In this document: one piece after another, positions 10,792 to 21,129 of the stretch | How the letters are laid out: the number at the start of each line of letters is the position of its first letter | How positions within the stretch are numbered: position 1 is the first letter of the stretch | Assembly (NCBI GenBank): GCA_001414345.1 | Contig: LLCB01000338.1 | Coordinates: 1-60,079, forward strand | Source of the DNA: Hymenoscyphus infarciens | Taxonomy: Eukaryota; Ascomycota; Leotiomycetes; Helotiales; Helotiaceae | Length of the DNA: 60,079 nucleotides | Direction of reading: 5' to 3' | The notes under the pieces: generated by a model | Databases searched by the model: none | What the model saw: only the letters and a program-made list of their open reading frames with translations | What the model was told of the DNA's origin: nothing | Translations under genes and position numbers: made by a program

Positions 10792-13733
10792 GAAAGAATC
10801 TACTATAATAAGGCTCTAATAATAAGCAAGTTACTACTTACCTTGACATTCTAATATTAAATATTACTAATATACTTCCTACCTATTTTATAAACACCTT
10901 TAATAGAATAGAACCTATATATAAGATTAAAGTTACTCTTAAGATTTTAATATAGTTTTAAAATAATATTATTTAAAGTCTTAATAATAGAAGAGTATTA
11001 GTAAAAGAGAATAAGCTATCCTATGTCTTAATATACTATATAAAGCTATTTATAAACTTCGACTCTCTAATTCTTTAGAAAACTATAGACTTTTTTACTA
11101 AGTACTATAGTAGGCCTTTCTTAAATAAATTCATTTAGAAGATAATTATAAAGTTTAATCCTAACTATTAAGTTAAATATAAGAAGTTATAAGAGCTATA
11201 TATACTATTTATTAGTATCTATAGCTATATAGTATCTTATAAGATAGATTAGATAGAAACTCTTTTTATATTAGGTTATTATAATCCTAATATAAAGAAC
11301 CGAGTCCTTCTTATATATTCTATAAATAAGAGAGTAGATAATCTCGCTAAAAAGATAGATAAGATCTTCTTATTACTTAGTATTAAGAAGACGGTTATTC
11401 GCCTTAGTAGTTTATTAGTAGAAAAGAATAAACTTCTTAATTACTATATACTAGAGAACTTTAAGTCTTATATTAAAGACATATTAGCTCTATTATAAGG
11501 TTTTAGTAAACACCTTATCTATAAAGCTATTTAGAAAGTCAAGACGAATAAAAAGATAAGAGATTAGAGATATCTAGTATATATATAGAAGTTTAGTCTT
11601 TAGAAGCATATCTTCGACCTAATTAGTAGATTAGCTAAAGAAGTTATAGAATTCTAAGCCTTTGAAATATATACTTAAGAAGTCCTCTATAACTCTAATA
11701 ACCTAGACTTAAAGCTTTTAGCTTATATAGATACTCTTAATAAGGCTATATAAAGAGTTATTATAGAAGTAGATATTATTATAACTATACTAGTAATTAC
11801 CTTATAATTAAGAGCTTAAGAATAAGTAGATAAATTGTTTAGATTTAGTATAGACGAGGCTAGTATAATAAATCTAGCTATTATAATCGCTCTAGCTACT
11901 AGTCTTAAGTTTAAGATATATAATATAAACGATAATATTAAATAGATACGTTATTATTTAGTCTTAAAAACAGATAAGGAAGCCTAGAATCCTAGTATAA
12001 AGTATCTTAATAATACTATCTTAGAGCGTTATAAGCGTAGTAAGTATTATCTTATATATCTAAACTATTAAAGCTAAATATATAATAGTATTATCTAGAA
12101 ATTTATTAATAGAGAATACTACTATAGTAAAATAATCAACGCTACTATCTACTATAGCTTACTTCTAAGTAATTATATAATAAAAGAGGTTAATAAGGAA
12201 ATTTTTAACCTTAATACTTAATTTATTATAGTATAAGTATAAGATAGTACTTCTAATATCAAAGCTAAAGATACTTCTATCTTTAATAAAAACTATATTA
12301 ATATTAGTAATAAGTAGATATAATATATTAAATAAAAGCTTAAGTAGTATAAGATTAAGTACTTTAAGACTACCTATATCTACTATTATAAAGTAGAAGT
12401 TAAAGCTATAGTTATTAACCTTAAACGTTTAAATAACCTAGGCTACGTCTTATATATTACTAAAGTTACTTAGAGTATAATATTTAACACCTTAATACTT
12501 AGTATTCTAGCTAGTATAAAGATTTTAGAATAGTATAGTAACGTAAAGCGTATATTAGTATTAATTACTTAATATGTTTACTTACTTATAGTACTTGTCT
12601 TAAACCATATTCTTAAGCTAAAGTTATATAGCTATAACGTTTTCTAGAATAATATATAAATAATATAATACTCTAATATTAGTTATATCTACTAATTATA
12701 GCGTTATATAAAAGATTATAGATATACTACTAATACTTAGATAGTAAATACTAAAAACTACAGTAGATACAGTTAATACAGCTATCTTTAAGCTGCTTAT
12801 ATAAATAACAAGGCCTTAAAATATAACCTTTATAATCGTATTAGTTATAAAAAGAATATATACCTCTACGTTAAGAATAAGAAAGATAATAGTACTAATA
12901 TATTTAGCTAAATATATAAGCGTTATAGATTAGTATATTATATTATTATAAAGAAGCTAGACAGCTATAAGCAATATAACTACGAGTATATCTTTTAAGA
13001 ATACCTATATATATAATATATAAAGTATAAGGAATTTAGCTATTATAAGTTAATATATATAAATATAGTTAAATATACTACTTATAGTTTAGAGGATCAC
13101 GTTAAAGAGAGCTATAGAATAGCTTATAATAAGACTAGAAAGGCAATATAACGTATACTTAGTATATAGCCTAGTAATCGCGACTACGTTCCTTCTCTTA
13201 ATAACGAGGAAGAACTAGCTATAATAGTAGATAACGATTAAGACGCGTTAGTAATAATAAGTAAGCCTCTACTATAGTCTAAAATTCTACCTATCTCTAT
13301 AAAGGTATATAAATACTTATAGATATAAATAGATATAGTACTTATAAAAGGCAATATAATTATTAGTAATTTAAGCTAAAGACTACTACTAATAAGATTT
13401 ATTAAGCTAAATTCTAAGTAATTTATTATATACTTAGTCTCTACTATTCCTTAAAACATAGTAATTATACTACTAGCCTTAGGAAATAAGATTACTTTTA
13501 AGATTAATAATTAAACCTATACTATAAACTAGAAATAGAAGCTACTTTTAAATAGTAAGAAAAAGACAATTAAATTATAGATCTTAGAAATATTTAGTAA
13601 ACTAAGCAACTATATCTTCTAGAGACTTTATAGTATTAATTAAGACTCTTAAATAAATCTAACTATTACTACTTTAGCTATTATTTCCTAAGAAGATAAT
13701 AGATTACTAGATTCTAATACTACCTTTAAATAG

Positions 13734-13856
13734 AATATAGAGATTAAGACTTAGAATATAGAGATCGAGATTTAGAATATAGATATTAAGCCTTAAGATT
13801 TAGAGATTAAGACTTATAATATAGATATTAAGACTAAGAATATAAAGATCGAGAAG
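13734..13856 (+). repeat. 21-bp tandem repeat in the third ORF (about 6 copies)
   Basis: Units begin at 13734, 13755, 13776, 13797, 13818 and 13839, each encoding the heptad N-I-[ED]-I-K-T-x in phase with the long frame. Alternation of Ile with charged residues suggests an extended or coiled segment. Confidence 0.85.
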
Positions 13857-14740
13857 TTTATAAGAACTTTACTTAAATTAGCTATTAAATCTACTTCTTC
13901 TCTAGCTAAAGCTCTAGTCTCTTATATACTCGATATCTTTAGTAAATAGGTCTTTAAGCTATATATTATATACTTTAACTTTATAAATAAGCTAGACGTT
14001 CTCTAAAAGGACTTATACTACGCCTAGTTCCTTAATAAGTATATTATAACTAACGTTAGTAGAAATAAGTTATATTATAAAGTATAATTAATCGTCTTAG
14101 CCTTATAGATTTAATATAGTATTAAATATCTATTCTCTAAAGAGGAACTTATTAATATACTTATAAAAGGACCTATAAGTAAGGTATATAGAGCTATACT
14201 CGAAGGCGCTAAGATAGAGCTTATTAAGAGCGATTTTACTATAGATACTCTTATATTTTTCCTTTATCTACTTATAGATATACTAATTAAGTTAAAGATT
14301 ACTTTAAAATAACTAGATCTTATTATTTATATAGCTAACGCTCCTACTACTTCTTAGGTTATCTAGGACGGCGGTTACGATTTATATACTACTAACTATA
14401 TCCTATAGATTTAAGTAGATAGTATCTACTATAAGGTTATATAACTAATTATAACTACTATAAATTAAATAAAGGCTTAAGAGATAGAAGCTAAGAAGTA
14501 ATAATTAGCTATCCTATGCTATAGAATTAATATCTATAATAGAATAACTATAGCTAAGGTACTAAGCTCTAATAATAGATTTTTTAACAAATTAGAGGAT
14601 AAGAATAAAGAAGAGGATAATATAGAGAAGGATAAGAATAGATTAGAAGATACTATAAAGAAGTCGGAGGACGAGGAGCTAAATAAGGCCTAATATTAAC
14701 TTATATTTAGTATCTCTTTTTATAACTTTAAGAGAAGACG

Positions 14741-14757
14741 CTTTTTTAAGAAGGGTA
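14741..14757 (+). other. Polypurine tract
   Basis: AAGAAGGG sits directly before the 3' LTR, where plus-strand DNA synthesis is primed in LTR retrotransposons. It follows a run of six T. Confidence 0.75.
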
Positions 14758-14940
14758 TATTATAAGAAGGATATGTGACTATACTAGTAGCGGACCTATA
14801 GATGTAGATAGTACAAGTGCTCTACACTCTCCCCTTCTCTCTTTAGACGTTTATTACTATACCATATAAGAGATTACTTTCACGTATTTCATCGGGCCCA
14901 GCCATAAGCTCCTGATCTGTGATCTGTCCCTTATGCTACA
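14758..14940 (+). repeat. 3' LTR
   Basis: It is 183 bp, the same length as the 5' LTR and aligned to it without gaps by eye. The differences are almost all transitions. Here the first part is mutated (TATTATAAGAAGGATATGTGAC) and the last part is intact (GGGCCCAGCCATAAGCTCC ... GCTACA), the mirror image of the 5' LTR. It ends in CA. Confidence 0.93.
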
Positions 14941-14945
14941 AATCA
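14941..14945. repeat. 3' target-site duplication (AATCA)
   Basis: This is an exact copy of 794-798. Removing the element leaves GTGGTGATGAATCACCAC, an inverted repeat of eight bases with a GA centre, as the original target. Confidence 0.95.
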
Positions 14946-16098
14946 CCACCATTGTAAAAGTAATCGAATGTTGTTCCAGGCGAGTAGCAACCCACCGCGG
15001 ATGCAGTGGGAATTGCGATGGCCAAAAGTCCAATGCGAGTTATGCGAGGAGAATATTTGGACAGAAAGCTCTAAGCATGTCGAACCTCGTAACAACTTAC
15101 ATTTACTTTATGATTCAATGTAGAGCCTTAGATTAGATGAAAAAATCCGTCACTCCATAATTACTTTCTATAACAATTCTTCTCCTCTGTCACTGGCTTC
15201 AAACTTAGTCTGACCTGTTGGCGGGCTTTTGACAGCAGCAAACCACTTAACAGTAAGAGGTCACCACCTTTCGAACGTTCTTCCCTTTTTGGAAGCTCGT
15301 TAAAGGCGAAGGGATAATGGAAAGGCTGTTAAAAGGCGCAAAACCCAAGTGGATCCGTCATGTTACCTAGTTCGCTCACTCCATTCCGTCTGATTTTTTG
15401 ACGAGTATCTTTAAATTTGGCACGAGGTCAAATACATTTTAAGTGTGAAATCTGAAGTGGTCGTGAAAGTTTACTCACTTTCTTCTTAGCAACTTGCACA
15501 ATAACCGAAAGGCGTCGATGGCTAGAACTCTTATTTTATACAAGAATACAACGATATGGAAACGAGGGTTTCGGGGGAAACAATTGATCTTTCTCATTGA
15601 ACCCGTCTGTATTTCTGCTGCTTAGAATTCAGTCTGCTATTAGGCGGGATTTTAGCGGTACTAAGTGGTTAGGTAGTAATATGACACGACATTGCGGACT
15701 ACCTAGTCTTTCTGCTATGTACATGAAGCGAAGGGGAAATTTGAAAAATGCTGCGAAGTGTAAACTAGGGGTGGAACCTTCTTCAAGTAAAGCTACACCA
15801 GCAACGACGTCTCGTAGTAGGTTCAACTTCTAGTTTTTAATGAGGCTCGTCTTGATATATTATTGTTGCAAGTGTAAAGATTGTACTTTCTTAAACTCTT
15901 CATGCAGCGATTTTGAGAAGATTTGTACCAGTGGCAAAATTCTCTGTGGTGTGAACTTGACACGAGAGGAGTTCGTTCCAACACTACAATTCTACAAGAG
16001 AAAGGGGTCTAGCAATTTCTCTTCCCCGAAGTTCTCTTTTCCTTACGTTACAGGCTATAGCTAAAAACATGTCGGTTTGCTGTCAGCCCTGCCAACGA
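14946..16098. other. Unmutated host island with no recognisable gene
   Basis: CA and TG are at normal levels here (bases 15541-15600 hold 4 CA and 3 TG), and base composition is balanced. The island is bounded by the retrotransposon on one side and the 37.8 kb inverted-repeat block on the other. Only short open frames exist. One at 15840-16064 (+, 74 codons, ATG) has a Cys-rich start (C-C-K-C-K-D-C). One at 15597-15833 (+, 78 codons) would need a TTG start. One at 15629-15826 lies antisense to it. One from 14933 begins inside the LTR. None resembles a family I know and I see no convincing intron signals. The stretch may be intergenic host DNA or a fragment of a spliced gene. Confidence 0.6.
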
Positions 16099-16214
16099 CC
16101 ACCTCAAGCATGCGTACTCGGCTAAAAGCGGCCTTTCTAAGCAGCGGTTCTTCTTCTATAGTCCGACTACCTTAAGGCTAGATCTTATATAAGATCTTAG
16201 ATTTTAGATTTTTC
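16099..16214 (+). repeat. Left terminal inverted repeat, unique part
   Basis: This part holds GCTAAAAGCGGCCTTTCTAA, then CAGCGGTTCTTCTTCTATAG, then an AGATCT palindrome, then TTAGATTTTTCTAATA. The same order occurs reversed at the right end. The copy here keeps CA and TG; the right copy shows RIP changes (for example CCGACTACCTTAAGG here against CTAACTATCTTAAAG in the right copy). Confidence 0.85.
16180..16197. repeat. 18-bp palindrome in the left terminal repeat
   Basis: AGATCTTATATAAGATCT is a perfect palindrome. The right-end copy has one inserted base (AGAATCTTATATAAGATCT, near 53848). A site like this close to a transposon end could bind a dimeric transposase; that is inference. Confidence 0.5.
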
Positions 16215-17350
16215 TAATAAAAATTATTATAAACTCTTACTCTTCTAGTATCTAATAAAGATTATCATAAACTCTTACTCTTCTAGTATCTAATAAAAAT
16301 TATTATAAACTCTTACTCTTCTAGTATCTAATAAAAATTATTATAAACTCTCTCTCTTCTAGTATCTAATAAAAATTATTATAAACGCTTACTCTTCTAG
16401 TATCTAATAAAAATTATTATAAACGCTTACTCTTCTAGTATCTAATAAGAATTATTATAAACTCTTACTCTTCTAGTATCTAATAAAAATTATTATAAAC
16501 TCTTATTCTTCTAGTATTTAATAAAAATTATTATAAACTCTTACTCTTCTAGTATCTAATAAAAATTATTATAAACTCTTACTCTTCTAGTATCTAATAA
16601 AAATTATTATAAACTCTTACTCTTCTAGTATTTAATAAAAATTATTATAAACTCTTACTCTTCTAGTATCTAATAAAGATTATTATAAACTCTTACTCTA
16701 TTAGTATCTAATAAAGATTATTATAAACTCTTTCTCTACTAGTATTTAATAAAAATTATTATAAACTCTTACTCTTCTAGTATTTAATAAAAATTATTAT
16801 AAACTCTTTCTCTTTTACTTATATTTAATAAGAATTATTATAAACTCTCTCTCTTTTAGTATCTTATAAAAATTATTATAAACTCTCTCTCTTTTACTAG
16901 TATCTAATAAAGATTATTATAAACTCTCTCTCTTTTACTAGTATCTAATAAAGATTATTATAAACTCTCTCTCTCTTAGTATCTAATAAGAATTATTATA
17001 AACCCTCTCTCTTTTACTAGTATCTAATAAGAATTATTATAAACTCTCTCTCTTTACTAATATCTAATAAGAATTATTATAAACTCTCTCTCTTTACTAG
17101 TACTTAATAAAGATTATTATAAATCCTTTCTTAGTTTTATCTAATAAAGATTATTAGAAACTCTCTCTTAGTAGTACTTTTAAAAGTATTTAATAAAGAT
17201 TATTATAAATCTCTCTTTTAGTAGTATCTAATAAGAATTATTATAAACTACTTTTCTACTAGTTCTAATCTAGAAAGTAGTATTTAATAAGAATTATTAT
17301 TAAACTACTTTTTCTTATAAGTAGTATCTAATAAAAGTTATTATAATAGT
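16215..17350 (+). repeat. Left subterminal array of 38-bp units
   Basis: About 30 copies of a 38-bp unit, roughly AATAAAAATTATTATAAACT followed by CTTACTCTTCTAGTATCT. Copies near the end are almost identical; copies from about 16800 inward diverge (CTCTCTCTTTTACTAGTATC) and vary in length. From about 17350 to 17650 the pattern decays to looser repeats with ATTATAAATAAGCTTCTTAGT. The same unit is inverted at 51100-53780. Confidence 0.92.
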
Positions 17351-19599
17351 TTTAATAGTATTTAATAAGAAATTATTATAAACTAGACTATTTCTAGTAA
17401 TATCTAAGCCTCTTCTTAGTATTTAAAATTAAATATTATAAATAAGCTTTTTAAGTATTCTAGTAGTAACGCTTTAATAGTATCTAATATTATATATTAT
17501 AAATTCGCTTTCTACTAGTATCTTATACTAAATATTATAAATAAGCTTCTTAGTAGTAATATAATAGTATTTAATACTAGATATTATAAATAAACTTCTT
17601 AATATAAGTACTCTAGTAGTAGCTAAGATAAAATATTATAAATAAGCTTCTTAGTCTTATTAATAATACTATTAGCTCTTATTCCTCCTTTCTCTTTAAT
17701 TAAATTAGTTAAAATAAAAAAAGCCTAGTAATATCTATTTAGCTACTTTATCTCTACTCTTCTCTCTACTACTACTTTCCTCTACTTACTAGTAGCCTAA
17801 CTAGTATATTCTTAATTATAATATATTAATATATCTAAGTATCTAAGTTTAAAATTTAAACTAATCTACTTTTAAGCTTTTATAACTATTCTCTATTAAT
17901 AGCTTATAACTATTACTAGTAGTATAATATTACTATTTATAAACTAGGCTAGTTATTTATAAAACAGTTCTATAGAATAATATTATTTCCTTCTCTAGTT
18001 CTAAAAGCTTTAATTTATCTAGCTAAATAAGGGAATTAATATAGTATTTAAGATATATCTCTATCTTTAAAAGAACTCTTAGTCTATTCGTATTATAGAG
18101 TATAACCTATTTATAAAACCTATTTTTATTAAATAGTCTGATTTTACTCTTACTAAGCTTTATAGAATATTCTAGCTTTATAATTAGACGTAGATAATAG
18201 TAAGAGCCTTTTAAGAATACTATAATATCGTCTATAGAGTAAGTAAGATAAGTATCTAGAGTAAGTTACTTATAAGTAAATAAGTAAGACGTATAAGTTA
18301 AGAAAGGTATTATACTAAATCTAAGTAGGTCTTATAGCCTCTAAGCTTTATATAATAAGTAGATAATTAGGCTTATAGTAAAAGCTAAAAGAGTTAAAAG
18401 ATATATTAAGAAGAATATTTTAGTATATTATTAATAGTATTAATACTATTAGTTATAATTAGTTACTATATATAATATAGGGTTAGACTTATCTTAGTAA
18501 ACTTAGCTACTTATTTTACCTCTACTATCTCTCTACTACCTTCTATCTACTATCTTATCTATTAATTATATCTCTTTCTCTTAAAAAGCTATTCTAGTAT
18601 TTAAGAGAATTTAGTAATTTTTTTAGTAAAAATAATAACTATTATATAAATATCTTCTCTAGTTTCTCTTAACTATAACTTTAATTAATACTATTTTACT
18701 TATAATTAAAAACCTTTTAATTAAACTTTAATTCTATCTCTATACTATATCTACTAAGCTAGTTAGAGACTCTTAAAATACCCTAGTAATTAGTATATTT
18801 CTACTATATCTTATACTATATCTTAAGCCTCTTATTACGCTTTCTAGCTCTCTATTGTTCCCTTTACCTTAAATATAATATCCTTTTATAACATTTTAAG
18901 ACTTCTTAACATCTTAGGCTTTTAAGAGCTTAATCTTCTATTATTACTAATAATCTTACTCTTCTTTAATAAGAATAAGAAGTAAGAATAAAGATATAGA
19001 ATATATATATAATCTTCTTTTTAATCTTCTTAATATACTAGAGCTTTTTAAGAGCTTAGCTAAATAGCCTAATAACTTAATTATACTATCTTAAGTACTT
19101 ATTTTATTATATAAAAAGTAATAATTTAAGAATATATAAAGAGTATTAAAATAATAAAAAGACTTTAAAAAAACTTTAATTCTATTATTATAATTATAAA
19201 ATATAATAGATTTTATATTTATTAATACTACTAGTCTCTTATCTAGACTATTATATTACTAACTATTATACTATTATTCTTATTTTATAAATCTACCTTT
19301 TATAAAAAATTATTAAATACTTTAAGAAAATAAGAAAAAGTAATATACTTTAAAGTATTTAAATAAAATAAGAAAAGGAAAATAATAAATAGTATATAAG
19401 AGAATAAGTAAAGTACTATTCTTACTATCTACCTACTATCTATCTACTATCTACTACCTATTACCTACTATCTACTTACTAAACTATAAACTACTATTAT
19501 CTTTAATACCTAAACCCTATTCTTAATACTCTAGTCTAGAGTCTTAAGTAAGCTATTTATAGAAACTAGAAGAAAAAAGACTAATTAATATCTATTATT
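17351..19599. other. Decayed repeats and unidentified AT-rich DNA with pyrimidine tracts
   Basis: The first 300 bases are degenerate versions of the subterminal repeat with a longer spacing. After that no frame is convincing, although a plus-strand frame around 18100-18480 has fewer stops than its neighbours. Pyrimidine-rich tracts lie at 18515-18590 and 19420-19490. Fungal promoters often carry CT-rich tracts, and the second lies just before a relic frame at 19612. A 41-bp motif at 18602-18642 recurs at 30540. Confidence 0.4.
18602..18642 (+). repeat. Dispersed 41-bp motif, copy 1
   Basis: It starts TAAGAGAATTTAGTAATTTT and matches 30540-30580 at about 38 of 41 positions, the differences being transitions. 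Both copies follow pyrimidine-rich DNA, so the motif could be part of a promoter shared by genes of the large element. Confidence 0.55.
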
Positions 19600-19611
19600 T
19601 TAATTATAGTA

Positions 19612-20765
19612 ATAGTAGTATTTATAGTATATATAGTTAAAATTACTAGTAGTATTATAATCGTAATAATTAAGCGTATATTAATTAGTATAAGAGAGCT
19701 TAGCTATATTAGTCTTATTATTAAAAAAAACTATATATTTAGAGAAAGGACGGTTTACTATTATAAGTTATTAGTAATAGTTATATTCTAAGATATTATA
19801 ATAGCTTAAGGCTTAGAGTAAGAAAGTATAGAGGAATTAATAAGGAGAGTAGAGAGGAACGAGATTTATATTACTCTATATAGTATTCTAGTTAGGTTCT
19901 CTTAAAGTACTAGTAATTAGATTACTAGGATTTGTAAGAATAATAAGAGTTATTAATTAGCTAGAAAGAAAGTAGAATTAATAAGTATATTAGTTAGAAG
20001 TAGAAACGTTTCTTAAACTATTTTTAAATAAGAGCTAAGACTTATAAAATAAGAGAGAGTATATTATAAATATAAGGTTATAAATATTTATATTTCTATA
20101 ATTTAGAATAGTATAAATAAGCTCTTTATTAGCTTAAATATTATAATAAATAATATTAGAACATAGTACTATAAGGATTTAGGTAAGAATAGAAGTAACT
20201 TAAAGGATCTTAATATTAGATTTATTAAAGTCGAATTCTTCTTTATTATTTTTATCTTTAAATAGGTTATAATAATAAACTTCTAAAAATTAGAGGTCTA
20301 GCTAAGTAGACTAGATAAAGATAATTTTATATAAGAGCTATTAGTTAACTAAGACACCTTAATTATTAAAGAAATAAAGTTTATCTTTATTCTTAATCTT
20401 AACCTTTATATTTATACTTTTAATTAACTTAACTAACTTAGCTTTAAGAGTATTATTAATTAATATCTTATTAATATACTAAAAATTATTAAAAAGACTA
20501 AGCTAAGAATAGATATTTTACTTACCTCTTTATAGCTTTTGTCTTTAGCTTTATAAGATTAACTAGTATCTTTAAGCTTATATAGGTCTAGTATATTATT
20601 ATTACTTAATATGCCTATAAGAGAACCTTAAGTATAGTATTATAAGAGAATATAAGTAATAAGAGATATAATAATAATAGAGAATAATAAGCTTTAAGCT
20701 ATAAAGAAAGAGGAAGACTATAAAAGCTAGAAGAGAGAAGAAAGAGTAATAAGGTAACCTTATAT
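19612..20765 (+). pseudogene. Relic coding frame 1 of the large element
   Basis: A frame in phase at 19621, 19741 and 20197 runs for about 380 codons with clearly fewer TAA/TAG than random AT-rich sequence would give. It has a balanced mix of charged residues (segments such as ESIEELIRRVERNEIYI and RTVYYYKLL). I recognise no domain. A CT-rich tract about 120-190 bp upstream may be its promoter. The start is lost to RIP. Confidence 0.35.
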
Positions 20766-20772
20766 TATATAT

Positions 20773-20797
20773 ATTATTATTATTATTATTATTATTA
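20773..20797. repeat. (ATT)n microsatellite
   Basis: Eight ATT units follow directly after relic frame 1. Confidence 0.95.
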
Positions 20798-21129
20798 TAA
20801 AAAAGAAGAGGAAAAGAGAAGAAAGGTTAAAATATATATTAAGTATTTACCTTAATTCTACTAGTATAGTCTTATACTATAACTACTACTACTATTACTT
20901 AACTATATATAGAAGAAGTAATATCGCTCTTATACTTTTAATAGTAAGGTTTATAATTATTTATAATATTATTTTAAATCTTCTTTTAATTTCTTATAAT
21001 ATAATAGTATAGATTAGGTTAATATCTAAGACTTATATTTAAGACTTAATTTATAAGTAAATAAATAATTTATATAGTATATAAACGTATTCTTAACCTT
21101 AGTTTAATTCCTATACTTAATCCTACTTC

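Larger units (their letters stand above)
8500..14693 (+). pseudogene. Third ORF (about 2,050 codons) of unknown function
   Basis: A single frame stays in phase for over 6 kb: checkpoints 8697, 9264, 10722, 11844, 13755 and 14664 are all multiples of three. It closes with TAA at 14691-14693, shortly before the polypurine tract. Interruptions are TAA and TAG as expected from RIP. What can be seen: a hydrophobic stretch near 8670; a Ser/Thr-rich domain with a 17-residue tandem repeat at 9213-9407; a clear hydrophobic segment of about 20 residues at 10728-10791 flanked by charged residues, consistent with one membrane span; Tyr-rich patches around 12650-13080 that may have been Cys/His-rich (TGY to TAY); a 7-residue repeat at 13734-13856; and an acidic Glu/Asp/Lys tail near 14590-14680. 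I recognise no domain. An envelope-like protein is conceivable from position and the membrane span, but its size argues against a simple case; a captured host gene is the alternative. Confidence 0.7.
799..14940 (+). mobile_element. 14.1 kb Ty3/Gypsy chromodomain LTR retrotransposon, RIP-inactivated
   Basis: The element is bounded by two direct 183-bp LTRs and a perfect AATCA duplication, so the insertion is complete. Its order is LTR, primer-binding-like tract, gag-like frame, pol with protease, reverse transcriptase, RNase H, integrase and chromodomain, a third frame of about 6.1 kb, polypurine tract, LTR. Integrase placed after RNase H, and the C-terminal chromodomain, put it in Ty3/Gypsy (chromovirus-like). 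At 14.1 kb it is well above the usual 5-8 kb of fungal Gypsy elements, and the excess is the third frame. TAA and TAG interrupt every frame in the RIP pattern and catalytic residues are altered, so it is dead in its present form. Confidence 0.93.

Noticed and set aside
12900..13080. Reading the Tyr-rich part of the third ORF as a specific C2H2 zinc finger
   Set aside because: Spacing can be fitted to several zinc-binding patterns once Tyr is allowed to stand for Cys or His, so the match has no power.
14933..15136. Plus-strand open frame of 67 codons
   Set aside because: Its ATG lies inside the 3' LTR and was joined to host DNA by the insertion, so it cannot be an original host gene. No family resemblance.
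15597..15833. Overlapping open frames on both strands (78 and 65 codons)
   Set aside because: The plus-strand one needs a TTG start, unusual in a fungus, and the two are mutually antisense. Neither shows a recognised motif.
16215..17350. CRISPR-like appearance of the regular 38-bp repeats
   Set aside because: There are no unique spacers between units, the array is mirrored at the other end, and the context is eukaryotic.
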